NCBI GenBank assembly: GCA_002897635.1
Contig: BDTD01000015.1
Coordinates: 124,001 to 188,000 of the forward strand
Length of the DNA stretch: 64,000 nt
Source of the DNA: a bacterium BMS3Abin11
GTDB lineage: Bacteria > Pseudomonadota > Gammaproteobacteria > BMS3Bbin11
Direction of reading: 5' to 3'
Of the stretch, positions 1 to 8,826 are shown in pieces; within the stretch, counting starts at the first letter, position 1; the number at the start of each line of letters is the position of its first letter. Below the pieces are notes generated by a model that was not told the DNA's origin, made no database searches, and worked only from the letters and a program-made list of their open reading frames with translations. Both the position numbers and the translations under genes were made by a program.

Positions 1-162
1 GAATGACCCCATAATACCTATTACGTACACAGATAAATTCATCCGTCACGCACATTTACCAGGACTCATATTCGAAAGGATACCGAAGGGGGACCATCGC
101 CTGACTGATCACATCCCACTAATAATTAGCCATATCGACTGTATATGGCAGGAGATTTACAA

Positions 163-612
163 ATGAGAGGCCTCCCGCTGGGACTTTTACTGTTCATCCT
201 TGCACCCATTGCTGAAATCTGGCTAATGATTGATATTGGCTCTGTTATCGGCGCCGGCTGGACCGTGCTGGCAATAATTGCCACCGCTATCATTGGTGGC
301 ACGCTGGTTCGCTATCAGGGTATCGGTATCTACGCCCGTATGAATCAATCAGTCTCCCGGGGAGAATTGCCCGCCATGGAAATGGTAGAAGGCCTGGCCC
401 TGTTTATCAGCGGCATACTGCTGCTGACCCCGGGCTTCATAACCGATACCATGGGTTTCCTGATACTCATCCCGCCCCTGCGCCGCTGGTTTGCACTCAA
501 CATGCTGAAACGCTTCTTCATTATCCCGAATGCAGAAAATCCAACCTCTGGCGACGATCTGAGTGCTGGCCCAAAAACGATTGAAGGCGAATTCCGGCGA
601 ATTGACAAGTAA
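163..612 (+). CDS. fxsA: FxsA family membrane protein
   Basis: Small inner-membrane protein of about 149 residues. FxsA overproduction is known to relieve F-exclusion of phage T7 in E. coli; the normal role is unclear. Visible family features are the N-terminal PIAEIW segment in a hydrophobic helix, RYQG, GELPAMEM and the LLTPGFITD motif between later helices, then a charged C-terminal tail. An in-frame ATG lies at 145, but AGGAG at 150-154 sits 8 nt before the ATG at 163, so 163 is preferred. It lies directly upstream of groES, a common gammaproteobacterial arrangement. Confidence 0.9.
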   Translation: MRGLPLGLLLFILAPIAEIWLMIDIGSVIGAGWTVLAIIATAIIGGTLVRYQGIGIYARMNQSVSRGELPAMEMVEGLALFISGILLLTPGFITDTMGFLILIPPLRRWFALNMLKRFFIIPNAENPTSGDDLSAGPKTIEGEFRRIDK

Positions 613-640
613 ATCAAAATCTTTTGATTTTCAGCAACCC

Positions 641-667
641 CTTGAAATTTTCCCTGTCACCCTTATT
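641..667 (+). promoter_or_regulatory. possible sigma-32-type heat-shock promoter
   Basis: CTTGAAA at 641-647 followed about 12 nt later by ACCCTTATT resembles the sigma-32 pattern (CTTGAA, 13-15 nt, CCCCATNT), but the -10 part is degenerate. It lies about 140 bp before groES. The call is by eye and weak. Confidence 0.3.
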
Positions 668-678
668 TGTCTAGCAGC

Positions 679-706
679 TTGACATACTTCGGTTCATGCT
701 TATCAT
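679..706 (+). promoter_or_regulatory. sigma-70-type promoter for groESL
   Basis: A perfect TTGACA -35 at 679-684 is followed after 16 nt by TATCAT at 701-706. The -10 overlaps the left arm of the CIRCE element, so repressor binding would block transcription start. Confidence 0.65.
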
Positions 707-732
707 TAGCACTCAACACTGTAGAGTGCTAA
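706..732 (+). promoter_or_regulatory. CIRCE operator (HrcA binding site)
   Basis: A perfect TTAGCACTC - 9 nt - GAGTGCTAA inverted repeat matches the CIRCE consensus. CIRCE is bound by the HrcA repressor, which releases on heat stress. Its position over the promoter -10 and 47 bp before groES indicates HrcA control of groESL here. hrcA itself is not in the window. Confidence 0.95.
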
Positions 733-779
733 TTTCGCACCGAAGTCTATAATCAATTAATTATTGGAGATTTAAAACA

Positions 780-1067
780 ATGAGTATTCGACCCCTTCAT
801 GACCGTGTAGTCGTACGTCGACTGGACGAGGAACGTACCACAGCCGGTGGTATCGTCATCCCTGATTCCGCCACCGAAAAACCAATGGAAGGTGAAGTCA
901 TCTCTGTTGGTAATGGCAAAATCAGTGAGAACGGCGATGTCCGCCCACTTGATGTTAAGCCTGGCGACAAGGTGTTGTTCGGAAAGTATTCCGGCACCGA
1001 AGTCAAGATCGATGGCGAGGAACTTCTCGTTATGCGTGAAGACGACATCATGGCAGTCGTTGAATAA
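780..1067 (+). CDS. groES: co-chaperonin GroES
   Basis: 10-kDa co-chaperonin (95 aa) that caps the GroEL ring in the cytoplasm during ATP-driven folding. It starts with the typical [12 protein letters not shown] strand, has the mobile loop around residues 17-32 ([12 protein letters not shown]) and ends with the DDIMAVVE signature. TTGGAG lies upstream of the ATG. groEL follows after 39 nt and the pair is expected to be co-transcribed from the CIRCE-controlled promoter. Confidence 0.97.
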   Translation: MSIRPLHDRVVVRRLDEERTTAGGIVIPDSATEKPMEGEVISVGNGKISENGDVRPLDVKPGDKVLFGKYSGTEVKIDGEELLVMREDDIMAVVE

Positions 1068-1079
1068 ACGATTATTTAA

Positions 1080-2750
<1,671 letters not shown>

Positions 2751-2773
2751 GACCTGGCCATTTAATAGCACTA

Positions 2774-2803
2774 AAAAAGCCCCGCACTATTGCGGGGCTT
2801 TTT
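2774..2803 (+). terminator. rho-independent terminator of groESL
   Basis: A GC-rich stem (AAAAAGCCCCGCA / TGCGGGGCTTTTT) with a 4-nt loop and a T run, 23 nt after the groEL stop codon. Confidence 0.95.
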
Positions 2804-2869
2804 ATGCTGTGTTGCATAGTCCGGTCGAGCCTGTTGTTACCTGAACCGCTCCAGAAATAAGACTACCTC

Positions 2870-3322
2870 TCAATTTGCGGCAAACCTGGTCAGGAATTTG
2901 TCCAGTTCATTGGCAAAAGATTGTCGATCACTTTTACTTAACGCAGGTGGACCACCAGAATTAATCCCGCTAGCCCGTAGTGTATCCATAAAATCTCGCA
3001 TATTTAAACGCGCCTTAATATTTTCATCTGTATACAGCTCCCCCCGAGGATTTAGGGCATGAGCACCCTTATCAATCACCTCCGCAGCCAGCGGAATATC
3101 ACCGGTAATGACAAGGTCTCCGGCAACCAGGCGCTTAACAATCTCATTATCTGCAACATCAAAGCCAGCGGGTACCTGTAAAAAATCAATAAACCGCGAC
3201 GGCGGTATATGTAACAGATGGTTAGCCACTAGTGTCATTGGCACTTCTGTTCTAGTTGCTGCCCTGAATAATATGTCCTTAATCACAACTGGACACGCAT
3301 CAGCATCCACCCATATTTTCAT
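2870..3322 (-). CDS. yaiI: UPF0178 family protein, YaiI/YqxD-like
   Basis: A 150-residue member of the UPF0178 family. Family members have a PIN/NYN-like nuclease fold, but no confirmed activity is known to me. Conserved features include the N-terminal WVDADACP motif, VAN, the VITGDIPLA segment, and the C-terminal stretch with the GGPPA motif. It is convergent with groEL and shares no palindromic boundary with the genes to its right, so I treat it as core chromosome at the left border of the accessory block. Confidence 0.88.
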   Translation of the reverse strand: MKIWVDADACPVVIKDILFRAATRTEVPMTLVANHLLHIPPSRFIDFLQVPAGFDVADNEIVKRLVAGDLVITGDIPLAAEVIDKGAHALNPRGELYTDENIKARLNMRDFMDTLRASGINSGGPPALSKSDRQSFANELDKFLTRFAAN

Positions 3323-3349
3323 TTCTCACAATATCCAGTAGTTTGTGAA

Positions 3350-3415
3350 GTAGCGACGCTTTCTGGCATCTGGTTGAGGCTGTTTTTTGCTGGAACGAAC
3401 TTGAACGATTTGTAG
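3350..3415 (-). repeat. degenerate attC-like site (type shared with 21.9 kb)
   Basis: This stretch resembles the attC-like site at 21916-21989: both contain GAGGC, a T-rich core (GTTTTTTGC), then GGAACGAA, TTGA and a terminal TTGT. The outer boxes are decayed (TTGTAGG instead of GTTAGG). It lies downstream of the secreted-protein gene, where a cassette recombination site would be. Confidence 0.4.
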
Positions 3416-3564
3416 GTAATGGTTAATTTTGGTTTCATTATGCCTTTTAAATTAACAAACTTTTTATAGCCTCAATATTTACATAAGCAGTAGCTGGGCG
3501 CATCGTTCCCGGCTGTCCGAGTGAGTGAAACGAATAACTTAATATATTTGTTTGCCATGTGTAT

Positions 3565-3945
3565 TTAGTAACCCAATGATTTTCCAAACATACCAGTGGG
3601 TTTACATTCGCCACCCTTCATCGCCTCTGATACCAGCTGCTGTGCTAGTTCAGGTTGCCAGATATAATACTGGTAACCCCATGAGATCGAAGCTTTTTGT
3701 GTAATGCATTCGCAAAAATCAACTATGGATGGTTTTATTTTTTCTTCGGGAAAGACTGCATCAGTATTTCCCTCCTTATTTGCTCTTGCCTGGAAACCGC
3801 TTTTTGCCGGCTCCAGGATGCCTAAAACACAATTATCGGTCATTTCTTTCTTAGTGTCGTAATTCCAATCTGGTGTTTCTGCATTGGTATTTCCGCCTGC
3901 GACAAAAGTGGATAAAATCATGAAAGCGAGTAATTGTTTTTTCAT
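3565..3945 (-). CDS. small secreted protein of unknown function
   Basis: I do not recognise this 126-residue protein. It begins MKKQLLAFM and has a classic signal peptide ending near NTNA/ET, so it is likely periplasmic. The mature part has cysteines in TDNC, DFCEC and GGEC, which could form disulfides. A TTG codon at 3960 is in frame, but the ATG at 3945 places the signal peptide correctly. Attachment-like palindromes on both sides (about 3350-3415 and 3969-4058) make it a probable integron cassette gene. Confidence 0.65.
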   Translation of the reverse strand: MKKQLLAFMILSTFVAGGNTNAETPDWNYDTKKEMTDNCVLGILEPAKSGFQARANKEGNTDAVFPEEKIKPSIVDFCECITQKASISWGYQYYIWQPELAQQLVSEAMKGGECKPTGMFGKSLGY

Positions 3946-3968
3946 TTCAATAAAGCCCAATTTAGGTG

Positions 3969-4058
3969 GCTAACATAAGTAGCCTTGACATTTTTTGTAC
4001 AGCACATAGCGAAGCGGCACGGTGTAAAAAATGGTCAATATTGAACACATTGTTATAT
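3969..4058 (-). repeat. attC-like recombination site
   Basis: About 90 bp bounded by GGCTAAC (3968-3974) and GTTATATGC (4052-4060). Inside is an imperfect inverted repeat (TTGACATTTTTT... / ...AAAAAATGGTCAA) around a central AGCGAAGCGGC, the same core as the attC at 20888-20967. It sits just beyond the carbonic anhydrase stop codon, as expected for a cassette site. Confidence 0.68.
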
Positions 4059-4074
4059 GCAAACTTACGTATGA

Positions 4075-4692
4075 CTATGTTTTTTTTCTGTCCAGATCGC
4101 CTGATGCAATACAAGCATCCAAATCCTTTAGAATCCCGTTTTCAATATTATAAATCCATCCGTGAACGTAGAGCTCGCGTCCCTGTTTCCAGGCATTTTG
4201 AACCATAGTTGTGTTACAAATGTTTGTCACCTGTTCTCTTACATTTAGCTCACAGAGTAAATCTAATTTTTCATCATGCTTTAACCCATTAAATTTTTCG
4301 GCATTGAAACGGATAACATCCTTAACATGCCTTAGCCAATTATCAATAAGGCCATGCTCTTGATTTTCCATTGCAGCCTTAATGCCGCCGCACCCATAAT
4401 GACCGCAAATTATAATATGCTTAACTTTGAGGACATCGACGGCAAACTGTATAACAGAAAGACAATTTAAGTCTGTATGAACAACGACATTAGCAATATT
4501 CCGATGTACAAATACTTCACCAGGAGGCAAATTTACTATTTGGTTCGCAGGAACTCGACTATCTGAACAGCCAATCCATAGATAATCGGGAGCCTGTTGC
4601 CTGGATAATTGCGAGAAAAACTCTGGGTCTTTTTCCTTGATTGAGGCTGCCCACTCCAAATTCCTGTCAAAAAGATACTTTAGCGTTTTCAA
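4075..4692 (-). CDS. beta-carbonic anhydrase
   Basis: Zinc enzyme interconverting CO2 and bicarbonate in the cytoplasm (205 aa, normal beta-class length). The zinc ligands are visible as Cys42, His98 and Cys101 (CSDSR ... HYGCGG), with the Asp44/Arg46 dyad in the CSDSR motif. The short coding unit, minus orientation and palindromes on both sides (3969-4058 and 4724-4811) suggest an integron cassette rather than a fixed core gene. No CO2-fixation gene is adjacent. The product call is firm and the cassette status is inferred. Confidence 0.93.
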   Translation of the reverse strand: MKTLKYLFDRNLEWAASIKEKDPEFFSQLSRQQAPDYLWIGCSDSRVPANQIVNLPPGEVFVHRNIANVVVHTDLNCLSVIQFAVDVLKVKHIIICGHYGCGGIKAAMENQEHGLIDNWLRHVKDVIRFNAEKFNGLKHDEKLDLLCELNVREQVTNICNTTMVQNAWKQGRELYVHGWIYNIENGILKDLDACIASGDLDRKKT

Positions 4693-4723
4693 AACTCAAA
4701 TTATCCCCATACATTGTTTTTGT

Positions 4724-4811
4724 ATACAACATCGAAATCACTGGTGGAAAAGCGGGGCGCTATGAAGGAGCTTAGCTTTTTTTCATCCAGGTGAATTTAC
4801 CTTCGTTAGGC
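4724..4811 (-). repeat. attC-like recombination site
   Basis: About 88 bp from TACAAC to CGTTAGGC. Its arms are imperfectly complementary (AAATCACTGG... / ...CCAGGTGAATTT, with AAAAGC / GCTTTTTTT further in). It begins 3 nt beyond the ferritin-like gene stop codon. Mismatches fall in the arms as in attC sites, but the left box is weak. Confidence 0.55.
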
Positions 4812-4814
4812 ATT

Positions 4815-5102
4815 TTATTTGTGTGCAATTGGCTTATCTGTGAACAGGTAATCTTTTAACTCTTTGTCAAAAGATGTGTCTTGTCTACGAATCCACTCAA
4901 GAACCATTGCGGCGTGTTCCTTTTCTTCATCTCTGTTGTGGGCAAGGATAGCCTTTAATTCTTCATTTTTACATGCATCAACTCTCTGGTTATACCAATC
5001 TACCGCTTCAAGTTCTTCCATTAGCGACACTATTGCTCTATGCATGTCTCTTGTTTCATTTGTAATCTCATCAATCGGTTCGTGATAACCTTCATTTGCC
5101 AT
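4815..5102 (-). CDS. encapsulated-ferritin-like (EncFtn family) protein
   Basis: A 95-residue ferritin-like protein resembling the EncFtn family, which oxidises Fe(II) as an annular decamer of half-ferritin subunits, normally inside encapsulin shells. Residues 28-37 (MEELEAVDWY) and 55-63 (HNRDEEKEH) carry the iron-binding and ferroxidase Glu/His residues of the family, and the chain ends YLFTDKPIAHK. Family cargo proteins usually continue into a C-terminal shell-targeting peptide. That extension is absent here and no encapsulin gene is nearby, so it may work without a shell. It is bounded by attC-like sites, hence probably a cassette gene. Confidence 0.82.
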   Translation of the reverse strand: MANEGYHEPIDEITNETRDMHRAIVSLMEELEAVDWYNQRVDACKNEELKAILAHNRDEEKEHAAMVLEWIRRQDTSFDKELKDYLFTDKPIAHK

Positions 5103-5144
5103 TTTCTAGTCCTCGTTAAATTGATTGTTTTGATGCTGATCTGA

Positions 5145-5244
5145 TCTTGACGCTCTCATCAGGGGCTTTCAAAGGGGACGTATTGTGTGTTCTTTGCAAA
5201 CAATGTGACACTTTTGAAAGCCTCGCTGGATGAGTTCGTTAGGC
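5145..5244 (-). repeat. attC-like recombination site (type shared with 23.0 kb)
   Basis: A roughly 100-bp palindrome: CTCATCAGGGGCTTTCAAAG on the left and CTTTTGAAAGCC...GGATGAG on the right, ending CGTTAGGC. It is clearly the same type as the attC at 23027-23129, sharing the left arm and the central TTCTTTGCAAA. The left outer box is decayed (CTTGACG instead of CTAACG). Confidence 0.7.
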
Positions 5245-5314
5245 AATTTTCTCTTGAAACAGGCTTGACTAGGTACTGTGATTATACCGTATCTGTTATT
5301 TTCGGATATATCAA

Positions 5315-5386
5315 ATGCCTGCAATCACCCTGAAAAATATACCAGATTCTCTCTACGCACAAATAAAAGATGCTGTGAGGATTTGA
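5315..5386 (+). pseudogene. N-terminal remnant of a FitA/VapB-type antitoxin
   Basis: A 23-codon frame (MPAITLKNIPDSLYAQIKDA...) matches the N-terminal beta strand and first helix of ribbon-helix-helix FitA/VapB antitoxins, which typically read MP-ITLKNIPD-LY. It then hits a stop, and no continuation is recognisable in the other frames. It is on the plus strand, opposite to its neighbours. Confidence 0.5.
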
Positions 5387-5493
5387 ACTCAGCTGCGCCC
5401 TGTAGCGATATCAGGTGGAGACAAAGGAACCGTATTGCCCGCTGGAGCTTTATATTAGAGGAAATTTTATCGTACTACTATAAAGTCCTTTAT

Positions 5494-6354
5494 CTACACC
5501 ATGTAACCTAGATCCGAGGCATAACTAGGATAGGCGAAAATCACTCCTTTAAGCTGGTTTGCGGTCATTCCGACCTTCATGGCAATGCTTAAAACGTTTA
5601 TTTGTTCCTCGGAGCCAGGGCCTAGCAAATGTGCCCCTACAATTCTACCTGAGTCTTTTTCAATAAGAACTTTATACGCAGAGTATCGCTCTCCGACACG
5701 CATTGATGAGTACCAATCACCAGTCTTCCCAAATTTGACATCAAACTCTATGCCTTGTTGATGTGCGTCTTCCTCGAGAAGCCCAATACTCGCCATGGGT
5801 GGCAGTGTAAATACTGCACTTGGTATTGGTGGGTAATCAACAGCAAATTTATCTTCACCAGCAAGAAGGTTTTTCGTCGCTATCCGTGCTTCATACGCTG
5901 ATACAGGAGTGAGATTAGGTGCACCCGTATCCGCACAATCTCCTGCAGAGAATATAGCGGCATTAGATGTGCTGCGCATGAATTTGTTGACCTTGATTCC
6001 TCTTCTTCCAGTTTCTACACCTATGGCCTCAAGGTTAAGTGTATCGATATTAGGCACTCGTCCCGCACCGTGCACGACGAGATCACAGATAAGATTTTTC
6101 GTTCCCTGTGTCGTTGAAAACTCAACATGAAATTCATCATCCATCTTAATAACCTTTTCCACACGTGACTCAAGGCATATATCAATTCCCAACTCCTTGC
6201 TTCGCTCCATTTGCAATTCAACAAGGTCTGAATCAAAGTTAACTAGTGGGCGCTGCCCCATCTCAAGTATGATGACCTCTGACACTCCTGCACGCCTGGC
6301 AATGTGTGCAAATTCGAATGCTATGAAGCCACCACCGACACAACACGGTTTAAA
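5494..6354 (-). pseudogene. truncated pyridine nucleotide-disulfide oxidoreductase (glutathione reductase/lipoamide dehydrogenase-like)
   Basis: Only the NAD(P)H-binding and dimerisation domains remain (about 286 codons of a usual 450 or so). The frame opens right after a TAG at 6355-6357 and begins with the second Rossmann motif (VGGGFIAFEFAHIA). It continues through the second-domain ATG-like motif (HGAGRVPN), the FAD-contacting SAGDCA segment and an intact dimerisation domain ending YPSYASDLGYMV. The N-terminal FAD domain with its redox-active CxxxxC is missing, so the product cannot be a functional reductase. A later ATG at 6285 would give a shorter fragment. Confidence 0.8.
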
Positions 6355-6664
6355 CTAACGCCAGACTCAGCCGCCCCTATAGCAAGATGGCGATGAACCC
6401 AATGCAATGCAAAGCGGTATTTGAGAATATAGCATCTAATTTCTGATTGAAGGATAATTGAGTCGCATCCTTCTTTGGCAGTTGAGATTTGTATTGTTAA
6501 CATCCTGGAATTTACCTGTAACCAAAAAGAGTATTTCTTCTGAGTTATCGATGCCTGTTACGCGGCCCAGGGCGCAGGAATGTTTTAATCAGTCCTATGT
6601 ATCCCATCTATAATTATTCATACACTACCTACCATCCTGCTCTATTTTTGTTAAAAAAATACTT
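6355..6664. other. intergenic stretch without recognisable gene
   Basis: About 310 bp between the truncated flavoprotein and the PEBP gene. I found no coding frame with family features, no clear attC palindrome and no promoter. It presumably marks the deletion that removed the flavoprotein N-terminus. Confidence 0.4.
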
Positions 6665-7210
6665 TTACCGGGAGTAATATGCGATTAATGAAGCCTTTGC
6701 TATTGTATGTTGATTTAAGAAGGAACCAACCATAGCAGGCGGTGATTTTGCACCTACTCCTAGTTTTTCAACATTGAGGGCATAGACAGTAAAAATGTAT
6801 CGGTGAGGTTTATCTCCGCCAGGGGGACATGCTCCACCATACCCGGCATTACCAAAATCATTTATACTTTGTATGCTTCCTTTGGGGGAAAGATTATTTT
6901 TTAAATTACCGGCTCCTGCTTTAAGACCTGTAATATTTTGTGGGATATCAAAAACTACCCAATGCCACCACCCACTTCCAGTTGGAGCATCTGGATCATA
7001 GGCAGTTATGGCATAACTCCTGGTATTTTCTGGCGGGTTCTGCCAATTTAGTTCTGGTGAAATATTTTTTCCTTTACACCCAAACCCTGAAAGAACCTGG
7101 TCTTGCGATAACTGACCATTAATATCAGTACTTTTTAGCGTGAATCCTTGAGCGTAACTGCTTGATACCATAAATACCATAACACTCATCAGTAGTAAGA
7201 TTCTCTTCAT
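6665..7210 (-). CDS. secreted YbhB/YbcL-family (PEBP-like) protein
   Basis: A 181-residue phosphatidylethanolamine-binding-protein fold of the YbhB/YbcL (Raf kinase inhibitor-like) family. The bacterial function is poorly defined; small anion or ligand binding is presumed. Motifs seen are DPDAPTGSGWWHWVVFDIP and YGGACPPGGDKPHRYIFTVYAL, which line the ligand pocket. The start at 7210 is supported by GGAGG with good spacing and gives a clean signal peptide (MKRILLLMSVMVFMVSSSYA), so the protein is exported. It lies in the accessory block between cassette-like genes. Confidence 0.9.
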   Translation of the reverse strand: MKRILLLMSVMVFMVSSSYAQGFTLKSTDINGQLSQDQVLSGFGCKGKNISPELNWQNPPENTRSYAITAYDPDAPTGSGWWHWVVFDIPQNITGLKAGAGNLKNNLSPKGSIQSINDFGNAGYGGACPPGGDKPHRYIFTVYALNVEKLGVGAKSPPAMVGSFLNQHTIAKASLIAYYSR

Positions 7211-7230
7211 TTTTACCTCCATAATTCTAA

Positions 7231-7300
7231 GCCTAACGCTATGCTAACCAGCTGGCTAACCCAGATCGACGAGGAGCGGCGGGCTGGACAGTCCGAGTTG
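7231..7300. other. possible attC relic next to the toxin-antitoxin pair
   Basis: The sequence begins GCCTAACGC, like an attC outer box, but no matching GTTAG partner or stem can be recognised before the toxin-antitoxin promoter. It may be half of a site left after deletion. Weak. Confidence 0.25.
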
Positions 7301-7327
7301 ACGCAATTGATAGGCATGACTATACTA

Positions 7328-7350
7328 TGTAATAACATTTGTAATAACAT
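7328..7350 (+). promoter_or_regulatory. tandem operator-like repeats upstream of antitoxin
   Basis: Two perfect direct copies of TGTAATAACAT lie at 7328-7338 and 7340-7350, 18 bp before the antitoxin start and beside TATACT/TATAGGT -10-like sequences. Their position fits an autoregulatory operator, which is typical of toxin-antitoxin operons. Confidence 0.45.
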
Positions 7351-7368
7351 GCTATAGGTATAACTGCT

Positions 7369-7593
7369 ATGCTAAAAGTCAAAGTCACCGCTGTTGGCAA
7401 TTCTATGGGTATTTTGCTTCCAAAAGAAGCGCTTAACAAGCTAAGGGCTTCAAAAGGTGACACCTTGTATCTCGTTGAGAATCCCGAAGGATTTACACTT
7501 ACCCCATATCAAAAGGATTTTGAATCTCAAATGGAAGCCGCCGAGAAGGTACTGAGAAAATACCGAAATGCTCTTCATGAGCTTGCCAAATGA
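7369..7593 (+). CDS. AbrB/MazE-type antitoxin
   Basis: A 74-residue protein with the swapped-hairpin AbrB/SpoVT DNA-binding fold: residues 1-45 read VTAVGNSMGILLPKEAL...KGDTLYLVE. A helical C-terminal tail (residues 50-74) would bind and neutralise the toxin. It overlaps the Doc-type toxin gene by 4 nt (ATGA). Repeats upstream suggest autorepression. Doc toxins are classically paired with Phd, so this AbrB-like partner is the alternative pairing. It is encoded opposite to most genes of the accessory block, with its own promoter. Confidence 0.85.
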   Translation: MLKVKVTAVGNSMGILLPKEALNKLRASKGDTLYLVENPEGFTLTPYQKDFESQMEAAEKVLRKYRNALHELAK

Positions 7594-7982
7594 CCGAACC
7601 CCATTGGGTTTTGGGTGAAATTGTTGTTGCGGTTCACCAGATGCTAATTGCTGAGCATAATGGCAGTCCAGGTATCCAGGATGTGGGGTTACTCGAATCA
7701 GCCCTGGTCAGACCCCGGCAAATTTTTTCTTACGATCCCAAAGCGACGATTTTTGATCTCGCTGCTGGTTATGGTTTTGGCTTAGCAAAAAACCACCCTT
7801 TCATTGACGGCAACAAACGTACTGCGCTATCAATCGTCGCGACATTTCTAGAAATTAACGGATATAACCTTGATGCACCCGAGCCCGAGTCTGTGATTAT
7901 ATTTGGAAAGCTAGCTGCTGGCGATCTATCCGAAACGGAGCTATCTAAATGGCTCTGCGATTTTTCAATTTATACTGCCTAA
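7590..7982 (+). CDS. doc: Doc-type (death-on-curing, Fic/Doc family) toxin
   Basis: A 130-residue Fic-fold toxin. Doc proteins phosphorylate elongation factor Tu and halt translation. The catalytic loop is seen as HPFIDGNKR at residues 69-77, preceded by the helix motif LLESALVRPRQ typical of Doc. Translation is coupled to the antitoxin by a 4-nt overlap. The stop codon lies in GCCTAACGAG, which resembles an attC outer box, suggesting that the pair is or was a cassette. All catalytic residues appear intact. Confidence 0.92.
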   Translation: MTEPHWVLGEIVVAVHQMLIAEHNGSPGIQDVGLLESALVRPRQIFSYDPKATIFDLAAGYGFGLAKNHPFIDGNKRTALSIVATFLEINGYNLDAPEPESVIIFGKLAAGDLSETELSKWLCDFSIYTA

Positions 7983-8118
7983 CGAGGCTGTAGAAAAACC
8001 CAGTTCCCCGCGCGATCTGCATGAACGTCTAGTTTTTTTTGATTTCTCTAGTCAATCCAGCACAGGTTCAACCACTGACATTCTATGACTGCATATCTGT
8101 TCGTGTGAATTTTCCTTG

Positions 8119-8310
8119 TTATGTATTGTTGGTTCCATTTCCACCAGACAACGAGCTTCCATATTTTTCCTTAAATTCTGATACTATACGTTTTGCAACT
8201 CTCCGGTAGGAATTGAAGTCCGCTCGGTCCGTTGGTAGCCCATGAGGCGTTCGATTTACTAAGCCTTCGATACCTTTTTCATCAAAACTACCGCTCTTTT
8301 TCCCTGCCAT
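8119..8310 (-). CDS. small hypothetical protein
   Basis: A 63-residue polar protein starting MAGKKSGSFDEKGIEGL. AAGGAG six nt before the ATG at 8310 supports this start, although the frame is open further upstream. It has no membrane segment or known motif; the C-terminus is rich in Gly, Ser and Asn. I do not recognise the family. It is preceded by an attC-like site at 8328-8396, so it is a candidate cassette product. Confidence 0.5.
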   Translation of the reverse strand: MAGKKSGSFDEKGIEGLVNRTPHGLPTDRADFNSYRRVAKRIVSEFKEKYGSSLSGGNGTNNT

Positions 8311-8327
8311 GATTCTCTCCTTGTGAC

Positions 8328-8396
8328 TTATAACGACCAAACTATGTGGCGCACACAAGCGCAGCATAGTTTGCGTCCGAACGAGCGCCTTAGGTG
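8328..8396 (-). repeat. attC-like recombination site
   Basis: It starts with TTATAACG and ends with GCGCCTTAGG. Perfect 9-bp arms CAAACTATG (8338-8346) and CATAGTTTG (8365-8373) form the stem. The right outer box is degenerate (CCTTAGG). It lies between the small gene and the SpoIIAA-like gene, as a cassette junction would. Confidence 0.55.
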
Positions 8397-8423
8397 ACAT
8401 TTGTTCCGAAAACAACGGACAAG

Positions 8424-8786
8424 CTACTCGCTGATCCACTGTGTTGCTTCGGCGAGCTCGCAGTTGCGAAATACACGAACATGCCCAGGAATCCCAAGTC
8501 CAAAGATTTTGATGGCTGTCCGTATCCAATCGATATCCGATACGACTGCCATTCTCTCCCAGCCTGTGAAGTGCTTCAGGCCTAATTTTGCATCGTCCCA
8601 CATGGCGGCGGCTTCGAATCTTGTGAAGTCTTCGCCTAGGTGGTAGAGGAATCGAATCTTTTTCTGGTGGGAAAACAGTTCCTCCACCGCTGGTATTATG
8701 ACGGACTCGTAGTCATTCGCAGTTACCGTCCCTTTTGCAGTGAAACCGAGAGCGTTCTCTGGTAAATCAGGAATCTTTTCAATCAT
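8424..8786 (-). CDS. SpoIIAA-like (STAS-fold) protein
   Basis: A 120-residue protein resembling the SpoIIAA-like family (formerly DUF3478), with a STAS/CRAL-TRIO-like fold and no known enzymatic activity. Typical segments are LGFTAKGTVTANDYESVIIPAVEEL near the N-terminus, IRFLYHLGEDF in the middle, and the MWDDAKLGLKH...AVVSD region. Expected to be cytoplasmic. It is bordered on the left by an attC-like palindrome and on the right by the RAYT element. A weak AGGAG lies before the ATG. Confidence 0.78.
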   Translation of the reverse strand: MIEKIPDLPENALGFTAKGTVTANDYESVIIPAVEELFSHQKKIRFLYHLGEDFTRFEAAAMWDDAKLGLKHFTGWERMAVVSDIDWIRTAIKIFGLGIPGHVRVFRNCELAEATQWISE

Positions 8787-8810
8787 TTGATAGTCTCCTT
8801 TTTCAAGGTG

Positions 8811-8826
8811 TAGGGGACGGAGTTAA
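8811..8826 (+). repeat. left 16-bp inverted repeat of RAYT element
   Basis: TAGGGGACGGAGTTAA is the exact reverse complement of 9230-9245. The pair brackets the transposase remnant; such sequences are the REP-type ends recognised by REP-associated transposases. Confidence 0.8.

Noticed and set aside
2870-3322. yaiI-like gene as an integron cassette
   Set aside because: No attC-like palindrome is found on its left side, and the family is widespread on chromosomes.
4772-4813. 13-codon frame starting MPNEGKFTWMKKS directly after the ferritin-like gene
   Set aside because: It lies within the arm of the attC-like site at 4724-4811; the coding look arises from the palindrome and there is no ribosome binding site of its own.
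5278-5511. 77-residue plus-strand frame
   Set aside because: No family features, and the only recognisable peptide in the region (an antitoxin stub) is in another frame.
4815-6354. Encapsulin operon
   Set aside because: No frame next to the ferritin-like gene resembles an encapsulin shell protein; the neighbour is a flavoprotein fragment.
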